Shown: in pieces, positions 8,607-16,503 of the stretch
How positions within the stretch are numbered: the stretch's first letter is position 1
How the letters are laid out: every line of letters starts with the position of its first letter
From: Planctomycetia bacterium TMED53
Lineage (GTDB): Bacteria > Planctomycetota > UBA8108 > UBA1146
Direction: 5' to 3'
Length of the DNA stretch: 34,911 nucleotides
Assembly: GCA_002167285.1 (NCBI GenBank)
Contig: NHDG01000076.1
Span: forward strand, 1-34,911
Program-made: the position numbers and the translations under genes
The notes under the pieces: model-generated
Database searches by the model: none
The model's input: the letters and a program-made list of their open reading frames with translations, nothing else
What the model was told of the DNA's origin: nothing

Positions 8607-9472
8607 AGCGCCCAAAGGCGGTCTTTTCCGCCATCCTCTCCGACCCCGTAACCGCCCTCGGCTTTGTCTGGTTGACGGCTATTTCCCTAACGGCATTAGT
8701 GATGCCCCTGCTACCACTTCAGTTGTCTTACGAAACCGATTCGTCGGTCGCTTTGACGGCTCCATCTTCGGAGCATTGGTTTGGAACCGACGCACTCGGC
8801 CGCGACCTTTTTAGCAGAATCCTGCGCGGGACACAGATCTCCCTTGCTTGCGGAATCGCGGGGGCATTGACCGCACTGATTTTAGGAGTGGGTTACGGCT
8901 TAGTTTCAGGAGGGGGTAGCGAACGCCGAGATCATTGGTTGATGCGCTTCGTCGACCTGATCGATTCGATCCCCTTGGTCTTCCTTGTGATTCTCATCGC
9001 AAGTGCATTGAGAGGAACGGCGCTAGAGGCTTCAGGAGGAGGACTCGGCGTTTTCTTTGTCATCCTCGGAGTCGTCTACTGGACGCCGATGGCACGGGTG
9101 GTTCGTGGCGAAACAAGAGTTCTTGCCCGCAGAGAATGGGCACTCGCAGCCACTGCTCTGGGAGTGCCCCCTCAGCGAGTTCTCTACAGAGAAATCCTGC
9201 CCAATCTCGTACCGACCATCATCGTGACGATCACCTTGATCGTTCCCAGAGTCCTTCTCTTCGAAGCCTTTTTGTCATTCCTCGGCTTAGGTGTTCAATC
9301 TCCCGCAGTTTCATGGGGAACTTTGGCGCGGGATGCCTTTGAAGTGCTCAACCCAGTCAAGACCGCATGGTGGTTGATCCTGTATCCATCCCTGGCACTG
9401 GCCTTCACTTTGTTGGCATTGAATGTGGTCGGAGATCAATTACGAAGGGAGCTCGACCCAAAACAAAGATGA
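8603..9472 (+). CDS. DppC/OppC-type peptide ABC transporter permease (system 2)
   Basis: This 289-residue permease is the second membrane subunit of system 2. The GTDALGRDLFSRILRGTQISL motif after the first membrane segment (about 53-73), the coupling loop around 190-210 with REILPNLVPT, and FLSFLGLGVQSPAVSWGTL are all diagnostic of DppC/OppC. The start overlaps the preceding stop as ATGA. No ATPase gene follows: the next gene is on the opposite strand and ends 4 bases away. The transporter must therefore borrow an ATPase encoded elsewhere, possibly the one starting at the left window edge. Confidence 0.9.
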   Translation: MKRPKAVFSAILSDPVTALGFVWLTAISLTALVMPLLPLQLSYETDSSVALTAPSSEHWFGTDALGRDLFSRILRGTQISLACGIAGALTALILGVGYGLVSGGGSERRDHWLMRFVDLIDSIPLVFLVILIASALRGTALEASGGGLGVFFVILGVVYWTPMARVVRGETRVLARREWALAATALGVPPQRVLYREILPNLVPTIIVTITLIVPRVLLFEAFLSFLGLGVQSPAVSWGTLARDAFEVLNPVKTAWWLILYPSLALAFTLLALNVVGDQLRRELDPKQR

Positions 9473-9499
9473 AGAACTAGTCTTTCATCTTTGGGTCGA
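9453..9499. terminator. Inverted repeat across a convergent gene junction, possible two-way terminator
   Basis: TCGACCCAAA at 9453-9462 is complementary to TTTGGGTCGA at 9490-9499. Inside this pair, GATGAA at about 9468-9473 can pair with TTCATC at 9484-9489, giving a long stem with a small bulge. The two DppC-type genes end inside it, with stops at 9472 and 9477. Part of the symmetry arises because both proteins end in similar words (LDPKQR and FDPKMKD). No T run follows on either strand, so termination is inferred only. Confidence 0.4.
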
Positions 9500-10376
9500 A
9501 GGCATCCCGCAGGCCGTCCCCCAATAGGTTGAAACCAAGAACAGTGAACATGATGGCCACTCCGGGGAAGATGCCCATCCATGGCATATCCACCCAGTAC
9601 TCTTTGGAATCGACCAGCATACGCCCCCAAGAAGGATTCGGAGGGGGCAAACCGATACCGAGGAAGGAGAGACCCGCCTCTGCCAAAATATTTCCGGCGA
9701 TCATCAAGGTTGAAACCACGACCACGGGTCCCATGCAATTCGGCAACAGATGCCTGAGTAGAATTTTGCTGTCGGTTTGGCCAAGAGCACGAGCTCCAAG
9801 AACAAACTCACTGCCCCTCAAGGAAATCACCTGACCCCGGACAATCCTTGCGACTCCCGGCCAACCGACCAGTCCCAATGCGGCGAAGATGACCATCTCG
9901 TTGGGTTTTTCAAACACCGCCAAGATACCGATCATGAGCAAAAGACTGGGGAAAGCGAAGAAAGTGTCGGTCAGTCGACTGATCACCATGTCGACACGTC
10001 CCCCACGGAACCCGGCGAGGCTACCCAAAATCAGACCGATCAAAACTGCCACCGCGGTACCGACCAGACCCACCCGGAGTGAGATGCCCGCTCCGTAAAC
10101 GATTCGCGTCCAGACGTCGCGCCCCAACTCATCGGTTCCCAGAGGATGCCCGGGAATTCCCGGTGGCTTTTGCCATGTCTCGGCACTACGGAACTGCTCC
10201 GCGGCGGTGTAAGGGCCCGATCCATCCGCATGGTGTGGAACCACCCACGAGGGAAAGAAGGCCAGCACGACAACGATCAAAACCACCGTTGCTCCCAACA
10301 TGGCGAGCAGGTTCTTGCGCAGCCTCTTGAAGGCCATCTGAGTCGGAGATTTGCCGATGGTGCTAGCTGCGGTCAT
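9477..10376 (-). CDS. DppC/OppC-type peptide ABC transporter permease (system 3)
   Basis: This permease of about 299 residues is the last gene of system 3. It shows one membrane segment near 24-44, then GHPLGTDELGRDVWTRIVYGA at about 100-120. The coupling loop EFVLGARALGQTDSKILLRH precedes LLPNCMGPVV. It also has SFLGIGLPPPNPSWGRML and a terminal FDPKMKD. ATG 10376 is preferred over GTG 10379 because GAGGA lies at normal distance from it. Its start overlaps the end of the DppB-type gene by 14 bases. It converges on the system 2 DppC gene with a 4-base gap. There is no ATPase gene after it. Confidence 0.9.
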   Translation of the reverse strand: MTAASTIGKSPTQMAFKRLRKNLLAMLGATVVLIVVVLAFFPSWVVPHHADGSGPYTAAEQFRSAETWQKPPGIPGHPLGTDELGRDVWTRIVYGAGISLRVGLVGTAVAVLIGLILGSLAGFRGGRVDMVISRLTDTFFAFPSLLLMIGILAVFEKPNEMVIFAALGLVGWPGVARIVRGQVISLRGSEFVLGARALGQTDSKILLRHLLPNCMGPVVVVSTLMIAGNILAEAGLSFLGIGLPPPNPSWGRMLVDSKEYWVDMPWMGIFPGVAIMFTVLGFNLLGDGLRDAFDPKMKD

Positions 10377-11310
10377 CACGAATCCTCGGGTCGAACCAGG
10401 CGTAGGACAGATCCACCAGCAGATTGACGCCGATGAAAACGAAAGACATCAACAGGATGCCACCGGTGATCAATTCCCGATCACGCATCTTGATCGCTTC
10501 GACCACCTCGCGGCCCAATCCCGGGAGAGCGAAGACCGTTTCTGTTAACACGGCTCCCACCAACAGGTATCCAAAGGAATTGCCGACGACGGTAACAATT
10601 GGGATCGCAGCGTTGCGCATGCCATGCTTGAGAACCACGCTCGCTTCACCGACGCCTTTGGAGCGCGCAGTGCGAATGTAATCCTGAGTCATGACATCCA
10701 ACATCGCCGAACGGCTCAGACGGGCGATGGTAGCAGAAGACAAGAGCCCCAATGCAAAAGCAGGCATGGCCAGCGATCTCAGGGCAGTCCATGTATTCGA
10801 ATCGTCAAAACCGGTCCGCGGCAAACCCAGCGCAGGTGCCACGTAAATGATCATCAGGATCCCCAGCCAGAATACGGGCATGGAGACGCCCAGAATGGCG
10901 ACCAACATCGACACGTAATCGATGATGCTGCGACTTTTAACCGCCGAGAGCACTCCCGCGCTGATGCCGATGAAGAGGGCCACCACGATGGAAAGCAGTG
11001 CCAAACGCAGCGTCACAAGAAAAGCGTCCTCGAGAATCTCATTGACGCTTTTGCCAGCTTTGACGTCCGATTCACCCAGATCAAAATGAATGAAAAGGCG
11101 CCACAGGTATTTCCCGTACTGGACGATCAGAGGATCGTTGTATCCACGCTGTTCGTTGTAGGCGTCCACCGCTGCGGGATCCGCTCTTTGCCCAAGGCGA
11201 ATGCGCCCCGGATCCCCGGGAATCGAGGCATTCAGCAAAAACACGATCAAGGTGACCAGCAGGATCACCGGAATCGCCTGAAACAGTCTTCTCAGAGTAT
11301 AGGCAAGCAA
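10363..11310 (-). CDS. DppB/OppB-type peptide ABC transporter permease (system 3)
   Basis: This 315-residue inner-membrane permease has ordinary family length. The first membrane segment is at about 10-28, followed by SIPGDPGRIR. The coupling loop YIRTARSKGVGEASVVLKHG lies near 211-230 and is followed by MRNAAIPIVTVVG. ETVFALPGLGREVVEAIKMRD and the final WFDPRIRDDRS are standard. The start codon is TTG, with GGGAG 5 bases upstream and no nearby ATG. It follows the lipoprotein gene by 14 bases and overlaps the next permease gene by 14 bases, so the three are co-translated from one message. Confidence 0.9.
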   Translation of the reverse strand: MLAYTLRRLFQAIPVILLVTLIVFLLNASIPGDPGRIRLGQRADPAAVDAYNEQRGYNDPLIVQYGKYLWRLFIHFDLGESDVKAGKSVNEILEDAFLVTLRLALLSIVVALFIGISAGVLSAVKSRSIIDYVSMLVAILGVSMPVFWLGILMIIYVAPALGLPRTGFDDSNTWTALRSLAMPAFALGLLSSATIARLSRSAMLDVMTQDYIRTARSKGVGEASVVLKHGMRNAAIPIVTVVGNSFGYLLVGAVLTETVFALPGLGREVVEAIKMRDRELITGGILLMSFVFIGVNLLVDLSYAWFDPRIRDDRS

Positions 11311-11324
11311 GAGAACTCCCGTAC

Positions 11325-13061
11325 CTATCCCTGATTCCCGGCGTCGATCTCAACCAGATGCCAGCGGATGTAATTCCCCTGAACATCGTCGCACATTCCT
11401 GTCGGGTTGTAGTTCCGCACATAGGGCTTGAGGAGAACGGTCTCCTGCCCGAAGAGCAGGAAGAGCCAGGGACTGTCTGCGATGATTCGCGATTCCGCCT
11501 GCTTGAGCAGCTCCACGCGCTTGGCGGGATCGGTTTCTGCGTAGGAATCATCGATCAACTTGTCCACTTCAGGATTGCTGTAGAAGGACACATTGCCCTG
11601 AGAGCCCTGATTCTTGGTATGGAAAAGTGATGCCAGGAAGTATTCCGCATCGGGATAGGAAGCCACCCACCCCAAACGGAAGAAAGGAGGCTCCCCCGCA
11701 TCGGTCGCTTCGATGAAGGCTGCCCAGTCGAGCATCTTCAATCCGATCTCGATGCCGACCTTTTTCAGATCCGCCTGAACCGCCTGGGCGATTTTTGAAT
11801 TATCCCCCTGGGTGTTGAACCACAGGTCAACCGGAGGAAGGCCTTCACCATTGGGGTACCCCGCTTCTGCGAGAAGCGCCTTCGCTTTCTCTACATCCTG
11901 AGTGAATGCCGGGCGCTCACTGTTGTGCCCAAAGATTCCAGGAGGAAGAATTCCATTGGCGGGATAGGAACGCCCTTCCAAAAGGACTTCACCCAAAAAC
12001 TTGCGGTCGACCGCCAGATTGATGGCTTCGCGTAACTTGCGGGCACTGTCCGAATATCCAGCGTAGGGAGATCCCTCTTTTTTCAGGTTGAACCCGTAGT
12101 ACTGGACCGCCAGAGATGGCCAGAAGCGGACTTCATTGGCACGGTTGGAGTTCTTCCATTTGGGATAGACCCCCTGGGTCGCAGCGAGAATATCGAAGTT
12201 TCCGGCTTTGTACTCCTCCAGTTGAGCCAAAGGCTCAGGGATCACCCGGTAGTGGATTCCAGCCAGTTTGGGAGCACCCTCAAAGTAGTCCTGATTGGCG
12301 GTCAACTTGAGAGATATCCCCTCTTTCCACTCGGTGAGTGTAAAGGGTCCTGATCCAACGGGATTACGTGAGAACTTGTCGCCGATCTCTTCGATCACCT
12401 CTCGTGGAACCGCCGCAGTATTGACCATCGCCAGCTTGTTGATAAAGGGCGGGGACGATTCAATCAGGGTAATTCTCAAGGAATGGTCTCCCAAAACCTC
12501 GATCCCGGGTATTTCCGGAGAGACCTCCTGCGATTTACTGGCACCTGCAATCGCTTCCTTGGCTCCAACGATCTTCTCTACCAGATTGGTCCGCTTTGAC
12601 CGGATCGAAGCCAGTCGCTGGATGCTGTACTTCATATCTGCAGCGGTCACCGTTCGCCCATTGGTGAAACGCACATCATCCCGCAATTGAATATCGTAGA
12701 CGCGACCGTCCTCGGAAATCGTCGGCATCTCTTTGGCGAGACAAGGCTCCAACTCCAGATCAGGTGTGTAATCGAAGAGGCTGGTAAAGAGTTTCGTCGC
12801 CACCCCTGAGGAAGTGGTATCGGACACCAGAATCGGATCCAGATCAGGGGGATTGGTCATCAACGGGATGCGGAAAATGTTTTCAGGAGAAGGCGCTGAG
12901 ATACTGTTAATTTGCAACTTCTCGCCGGGGACAGACGAACTCGGCTTGGCTGTGCAGCCACTGATCATCAAGGCAAGTCCTGCTGTAAAGATGATCGCTG
13001 GCAGCGACAGGGAATTGGGATCACGACGGCGACCACTTGACAGGATCATGTCAGATAGCAT
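11325..13061 (-). CDS. Family 5 peptide-binding lipoprotein (system 3)
   Basis: This 578-residue lipid-anchored binding protein heads system 3. A signal peptide ends in the lipobox ISGC near residue 35, so the mature protein should be attached to a membrane through Cys. Family 5 features include LTNPPDLDPIL-type text near 69-76 and LAKEMPTISEDGRVYDIQLRD. Others are VRFTNGRTVTAADMKYSIQR, NPVGSGPFTLTEWKEG near 230-245, and a C-terminal WVASYPDAEYFLASLF segment like that of OppA/DppA proteins. ATG 13061 has GAGAGG 7 bases upstream; an in-frame ATG four codons on is less likely. Ligand unknown; peptide is inferred from family and partners. Confidence 0.88.
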   Translation of the reverse strand: MLSDMILSSGRRRDPNSLSLPAIIFTAGLALMISGCTAKPSSSVPGEKLQINSISAPSPENIFRIPLMTNPPDLDPILVSDTTSSGVATKLFTSLFDYTPDLELEPCLAKEMPTISEDGRVYDIQLRDDVRFTNGRTVTAADMKYSIQRLASIRSKRTNLVEKIVGAKEAIAGASKSQEVSPEIPGIEVLGDHSLRITLIESSPPFINKLAMVNTAAVPREVIEEIGDKFSRNPVGSGPFTLTEWKEGISLKLTANQDYFEGAPKLAGIHYRVIPEPLAQLEEYKAGNFDILAATQGVYPKWKNSNRANEVRFWPSLAVQYYGFNLKKEGSPYAGYSDSARKLREAINLAVDRKFLGEVLLEGRSYPANGILPPGIFGHNSERPAFTQDVEKAKALLAEAGYPNGEGLPPVDLWFNTQGDNSKIAQAVQADLKKVGIEIGLKMLDWAAFIEATDAGEPPFFRLGWVASYPDAEYFLASLFHTKNQGSQGNVSFYSNPEVDKLIDDSYAETDPAKRVELLKQAESRIIADSPWLFLLFGQETVLLKPYVRNYNPTGMCDDVQGNYIRWHLVEIDAGNQG

Positions 13062-13335
13062 GAAAAAGCCTCTCTATTGCAAAAATGACGATCACCGACA
13101 ATCACGAGGAACACAGACTGCTCTGGGGATCCTCAGCAAGGTATACGAATTCGGAGAAAACTGCGACCTTCCGTAAAAAGTTGCCTGAAAGCTCCTTTGA
13201 GGGCATTCGGTTTCCCGTGTGCCTCCCACAGGAATGGGTTATCCTCCATCTCTGGCCCACTCAACGACGGGTGGCGCATCACATCCCGCGTCGAGGTTTC
13301 ACACCCGCGGGCCCAAACAGAGAAGCAGGTGCCGC
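13062..13335. promoter_or_regulatory. Divergent intergenic region between importer systems 3 and 4
   Basis: This 274-base gap must hold promoters for both the minus-strand system 3 and the plus-strand system 4. No clear sigma-70 boxes were found. A CCCGCG/CGCGGG inverted repeat at 13285-13311 lies just upstream of the system 4 ribosome site and could affect expression, but it is short. The reading frame of the plus gene stays open upstream, but the text there is not signal-peptide-like. Confidence 0.35.
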
Positions 13336-15312
13336 ATGAACCGCATTTCAAGGATCTTTCCATCGATCCCAAATCAGCCCCCCACTCTTTGGGCGCCAAT
13401 TGCCATCCTTGCCACTCTCCTCCTCGCTAGCGGCTGCACGTCTGATTCGCCTCCACCAAAAACCACTACCGCCGGCGCAAATTCGGGAGATGTCGAAAAT
13501 CAAGAATCCCCATCGAAGCCAAGGGTCGTTCGAGTCAGCAAAATGGATCGGCCCGAAGAGCCGAAGCCAGATATGTCATTGCCAGTGGGAGTGCCGAATC
13601 CGCCCTTCCTCGGTGACGTGAGCCCCGACGCTATCGTTGTCGATCGAACTGGAACCTATGGCGGAGACATACGTTATGCCATTCTTGGCGAAGTGGAATC
13701 CTTCAATCCTATCGAGCCCAAAGGAGCCACAGACCAGGAAATCCGTGCGCTCGTCTTCAGCAATCTCGTCACCTACAACAATGGTAAATGGCAAGCGGAA
13801 CCCTCCCTTGCCAAGAGTTGGGAAGTCTCCGACGACCAACTGACGTGGACCTTCTTCCTTCGCGACGGAATCCGTTGGTCCGATGGTGAACCCCTGGATG
13901 CGGAAGACGCCCTGTTCACTTTCAATGCCGTCTTCCATCCGCAAATTGCCACCAGCATCAAGGATGGCTTCAAGCACCCTGTCACGGGCGAGCTCCCAGA
14001 AGTTTCTGTCGATAAAGAGCGCAACGCCCTGATCTTCAAGCTCAAGCGCATCGACTCCCAGTTCTTGACCCACGTCGGCAATGTTCGCCTCATTCCAGAA
14101 CATAAGTGGCGCGATCATCTCCAGGAAAACAATCCAACGCTCCTCCAACAGATGAACAACGACGTTAACCCGAAAGACCTCGTCGGCAGCGGCCCTTTCA
14201 TGCTCGCGGATTACAAGTCTGGTGAAAAAATCGTCTACAAGCGCAATCCTTATTACTGGAAGATCGATGCCCGCCAACAAAGGCTACCCTACCTGGATGA
14301 AGTGATCATAGTTCTGGTCAAAGACTTGAACCTTCTGTGGCAAAAATTTGAAGCCGGAGAATTAGATCTCTTCGAAGACGTGCCCGCTGACCACTTCCGT
14401 GAAGCGGTCGCCATGGAAAAGGCTGGCAAAGCGAGCTTGATTCGCCTGGGAGTCAGCCTCAACAGCAATTGGGTTTGCTTCAATTTACATCCAGGCAAGG
14501 ATCCCGATACGGGAGAACCATTCGTTGACGAAGCGAAAGCCTACTGGTTCAACAACCTCGACTTCCGTAAGGCGGTCAATCACGCCATCGACCGTGACGG
14601 CATCAAGCGCACCGCGTTCCAAGGGCGCGCCACTGCGATCTGGTCGAGCATTACGCCCGGAAACAAGACCTGGTTTCACTCCGGAGTTCCGAAGTACCCC
14701 TACGACCTCGACAAGGCGAAAGCGATTCTCGACGAACTCGGCTGGACTGATCGCGATGGAGATGGCATTCGGGAAGACGACAAGGGTCGAAAAATTAGCT
14801 TCTCGCTAAACACAAACGTCGAGAACAATTTACGCCAACAAGTTGGAAACCTGATCAGCAAAGACCTCGTCAACCTCGGCCTTGATATCAATTTCAAACC
14901 GATCATCTTCAATGACCTGGTGACCAGCCTTCGAGACAGCCATAAATGGGATATGATCCTGCTCGGCTGGGGCTCAGGTGTGCCACCAGATCCTGCCAAC
15001 GGCAAGAATATCACTCTCTCCAGTGGACGTCTTCACGCCTGGTACCCCCAGCAACCAGAGCCGGCGACGGAATGGGAAGCACGCATCGACAACCTGATGA
15101 CGATGATGGACGAAGAGCTCGATGACAAAGTGCGTAAAAAGTACTACGACGAAGTTCAGGAATTGATCGGCCAAAACATCCCGATCCTCTATCTGATCGC
15201 CGCAAATTCATACGCAGCAGCACAAGAAGGTCGAATCGGAAATCTGTGGCCCAGCTTGCTGCGTCCGCAGATGACCTGGAACCTTGAATCCCTGTGGAAG
15301 TACCAACCCTAG
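13336..15312 (+). CDS. Family 5 peptide-binding lipoprotein (system 4)
   Basis: This large binding protein has about 658 residues. ATG 13336 is chosen because AGGTG lies 5 bases ahead and it gives a proper lipoprotein signal ending LLASGC near residue 35; upstream in-frame starts add an implausible polar leader. A Ser/Pro/Thr-rich linker follows the Cys. The SBP family 5 core begins at GTYGGDIRYAI, with PSLAKSWEVSDDQLTWTFFL and IRWSDGEPLDAEDALFTFNA. It continues with LVGSGPFMLADYKSGEKIVYK, KRNPYYWKID and ELGWTDRDGDGIREDDKGRK. The last segment resembles a form common in SBP family members with long C-terminal lobes. It is first in an operon with two insert-bearing permeases. Ligand unknown. 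Confidence 0.9.
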   Translation: MNRISRIFPSIPNQPPTLWAPIAILATLLLASGCTSDSPPPKTTTAGANSGDVENQESPSKPRVVRVSKMDRPEEPKPDMSLPVGVPNPPFLGDVSPDAIVVDRTGTYGGDIRYAILGEVESFNPIEPKGATDQEIRALVFSNLVTYNNGKWQAEPSLAKSWEVSDDQLTWTFFLRDGIRWSDGEPLDAEDALFTFNAVFHPQIATSIKDGFKHPVTGELPEVSVDKERNALIFKLKRIDSQFLTHVGNVRLIPEHKWRDHLQENNPTLLQQMNNDVNPKDLVGSGPFMLADYKSGEKIVYKRNPYYWKIDARQQRLPYLDEVIIVLVKDLNLLWQKFEAGELDLFEDVPADHFREAVAMEKAGKASLIRLGVSLNSNWVCFNLHPGKDPDTGEPFVDEAKAYWFNNLDFRKAVNHAIDRDGIKRTAFQGRATAIWSSITPGNKTWFHSGVPKYPYDLDKAKAILDELGWTDRDGDGIREDDKGRKISFSLNTNVENNLRQQVGNLISKDLVNLGLDINFKPIIFNDLVTSLRDSHKWDMILLGWGSGVPPDPANGKNITLSSGRLHAWYPQQPEPATEWEARIDNLMTMMDEELDDKVRKKYYDEVQELIGQNIPILYLIAANSYAAAQEGRIGNLWPSLLRPQMTWNLESLWKYQP

Positions 15313-15327
15313 GGTGGAGACCGCTCC

Positions 15328-16503
15328 TTGCTAACCTTCAGCCTGCGCCGCCTGCTGTCGATTCCACCCCTTGTTTTGGTGGTGACCTTTCTCACGTTCA
15401 TGCTCCTCAAGCAGGCTCCGGGGGATTTCTACAGTCAAATGGAAGCGGATCCAGCCCGATCGACGACTGAAGTTCTTCGACAAAAGGAAAACTCCGGTTT
15501 GTTGGTCAGGATTGATCGAAGCCAATTGACAGCCCTCGGAGAGTTTTCCGACGAAGGGCATACCTGGTCTTTTGTCGATGAAGGTGGTTATCGGCCAGTG
15601 ATCCTCAAGGATGGATCTGCTGTCCACGCCAAGGAAGCCAGCCGCAGCTTGCTCAAGTTCCAGATCGACGGAGTGCAGTACCAATGCGACGACGAAGCCG
15701 TCGTCTATCGCAAGGTGGGCGCTATCGAGGGCTTTTTCTCCTGGCTGCTCAACGCGCTGACCCTCGACTTCGGAACTTCTTATAAATTCAAGCGCGAGGT
15801 TTTCGGAATCATTGCCGAGCGACTTTTGAACACCTTGACCCTCTCACTTGCGGCACTCTTTATCGCCTATGGCCTTGGTATTCCGTTGGGAATCTTTGCT
15901 GCTGTCAAACCCAACTCACGGCTCGATCACAGTGCCGGAATCATCGCATTCCTGGGCTTGTCTATACCGACGGTCTTCTTTGCTTTATTGGCGATGCTTT
16001 TCGCTTCTTACACAGGCTGGTTTCCGATCGGCGACATGCGCTCCATCGATTACGACAAATTCGGATTCTTCGGTAAAATCGCAAACCGAATTCACCATTT
16101 AATTCTGCCGGCACTCGTGCTCGGAACTTCGGCGATGGCCGGCTACATGCGTCAAGCTCGTGGAAATATGATCGAAGCCCTGGGACAAGATTACGTCAGA
16201 ACAGCCCGAGCAAAGGGTGTCTCTGAACAGGGCGTACTCTTTAAGCACGCATTCCGCAACGCGGTCAATCCGCTGGTGACCCTCTTTGGATACTCACTGG
16301 CCAGCCTCCTCAGTGGCTCTCTACTCGTTGAAATCGTCATGAATTGGCCAGGTCTTGGCAGATTGATTTTCGAGGCGATTAGCGCCAAGGACGAACCCTT
16401 GGTTCTTGCCAGTGTCTTGATTTCCACACTGCTACTAGTCTTCGGCAATCTAATCGCAGACCTGCTTCTCGCCGTCGTCGATCCGAGGGTGAGGTTGTCC
16501 TGA
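15328..16503 (+). CDS. DppB/OppB-type permease with a periplasmic insert (system 4, 391 aa)
   Basis: This inner-membrane permease is about 80 residues longer than usual. The first membrane segment and KQAPGDFYSQMEADP (about 28-42) are typical. About 58-138 is an extra soluble stretch with a VDEGGYRPVILKDGSAVHAK segment, before the standard ALTLDFGTSYKFKREV resumes. The coupling loop YVRTARAKGVSEQGVLFKHA precedes FRNAVNPLVTLFG, and NWPGLGRLIFEAI and the final VDPRVRLS are normal. The start is TTG, with GGTGGAGA upstream. The stop overlaps the next start as TGATG. The insert should face the periplasm, where it could contact the binding protein. Confidence 0.88.
   Translation: MLTFSLRRLLSIPPLVLVVTFLTFMLLKQAPGDFYSQMEADPARSTTEVLRQKENSGLLVRIDRSQLTALGEFSDEGHTWSFVDEGGYRPVILKDGSAVHAKEASRSLLKFQIDGVQYQCDDEAVVYRKVGAIEGFFSWLLNALTLDFGTSYKFKREVFGIIAERLLNTLTLSLAALFIAYGLGIPLGIFAAVKPNSRLDHSAGIIAFLGLSIPTVFFALLAMLFASYTGWFPIGDMRSIDYDKFGFFGKIANRIHHLILPALVLGTSAMAGYMRQARGNMIEALGQDYVRTARAKGVSEQGVLFKHAFRNAVNPLVTLFGYSLASLLSGSLLVEIVMNWPGLGRLIFEAISAKDEPLVLASVLISTLLLVFGNLIADLLLAVVDPRVRLS

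Noticed and set aside
10624-11334. 236-codon plus-strand frame antisense to the system 3 DppB gene
   Set aside because: The translation is rich in His, Gln and Asp, without secondary-structure-like pattern, and opposes a clear permease gene.
13576-14280. 234-codon open frame antisense to the system 4 binding protein
   Set aside because: The opposite strand has a well-supported family 5 protein. This frame has no recognisable domain or ribosome site.
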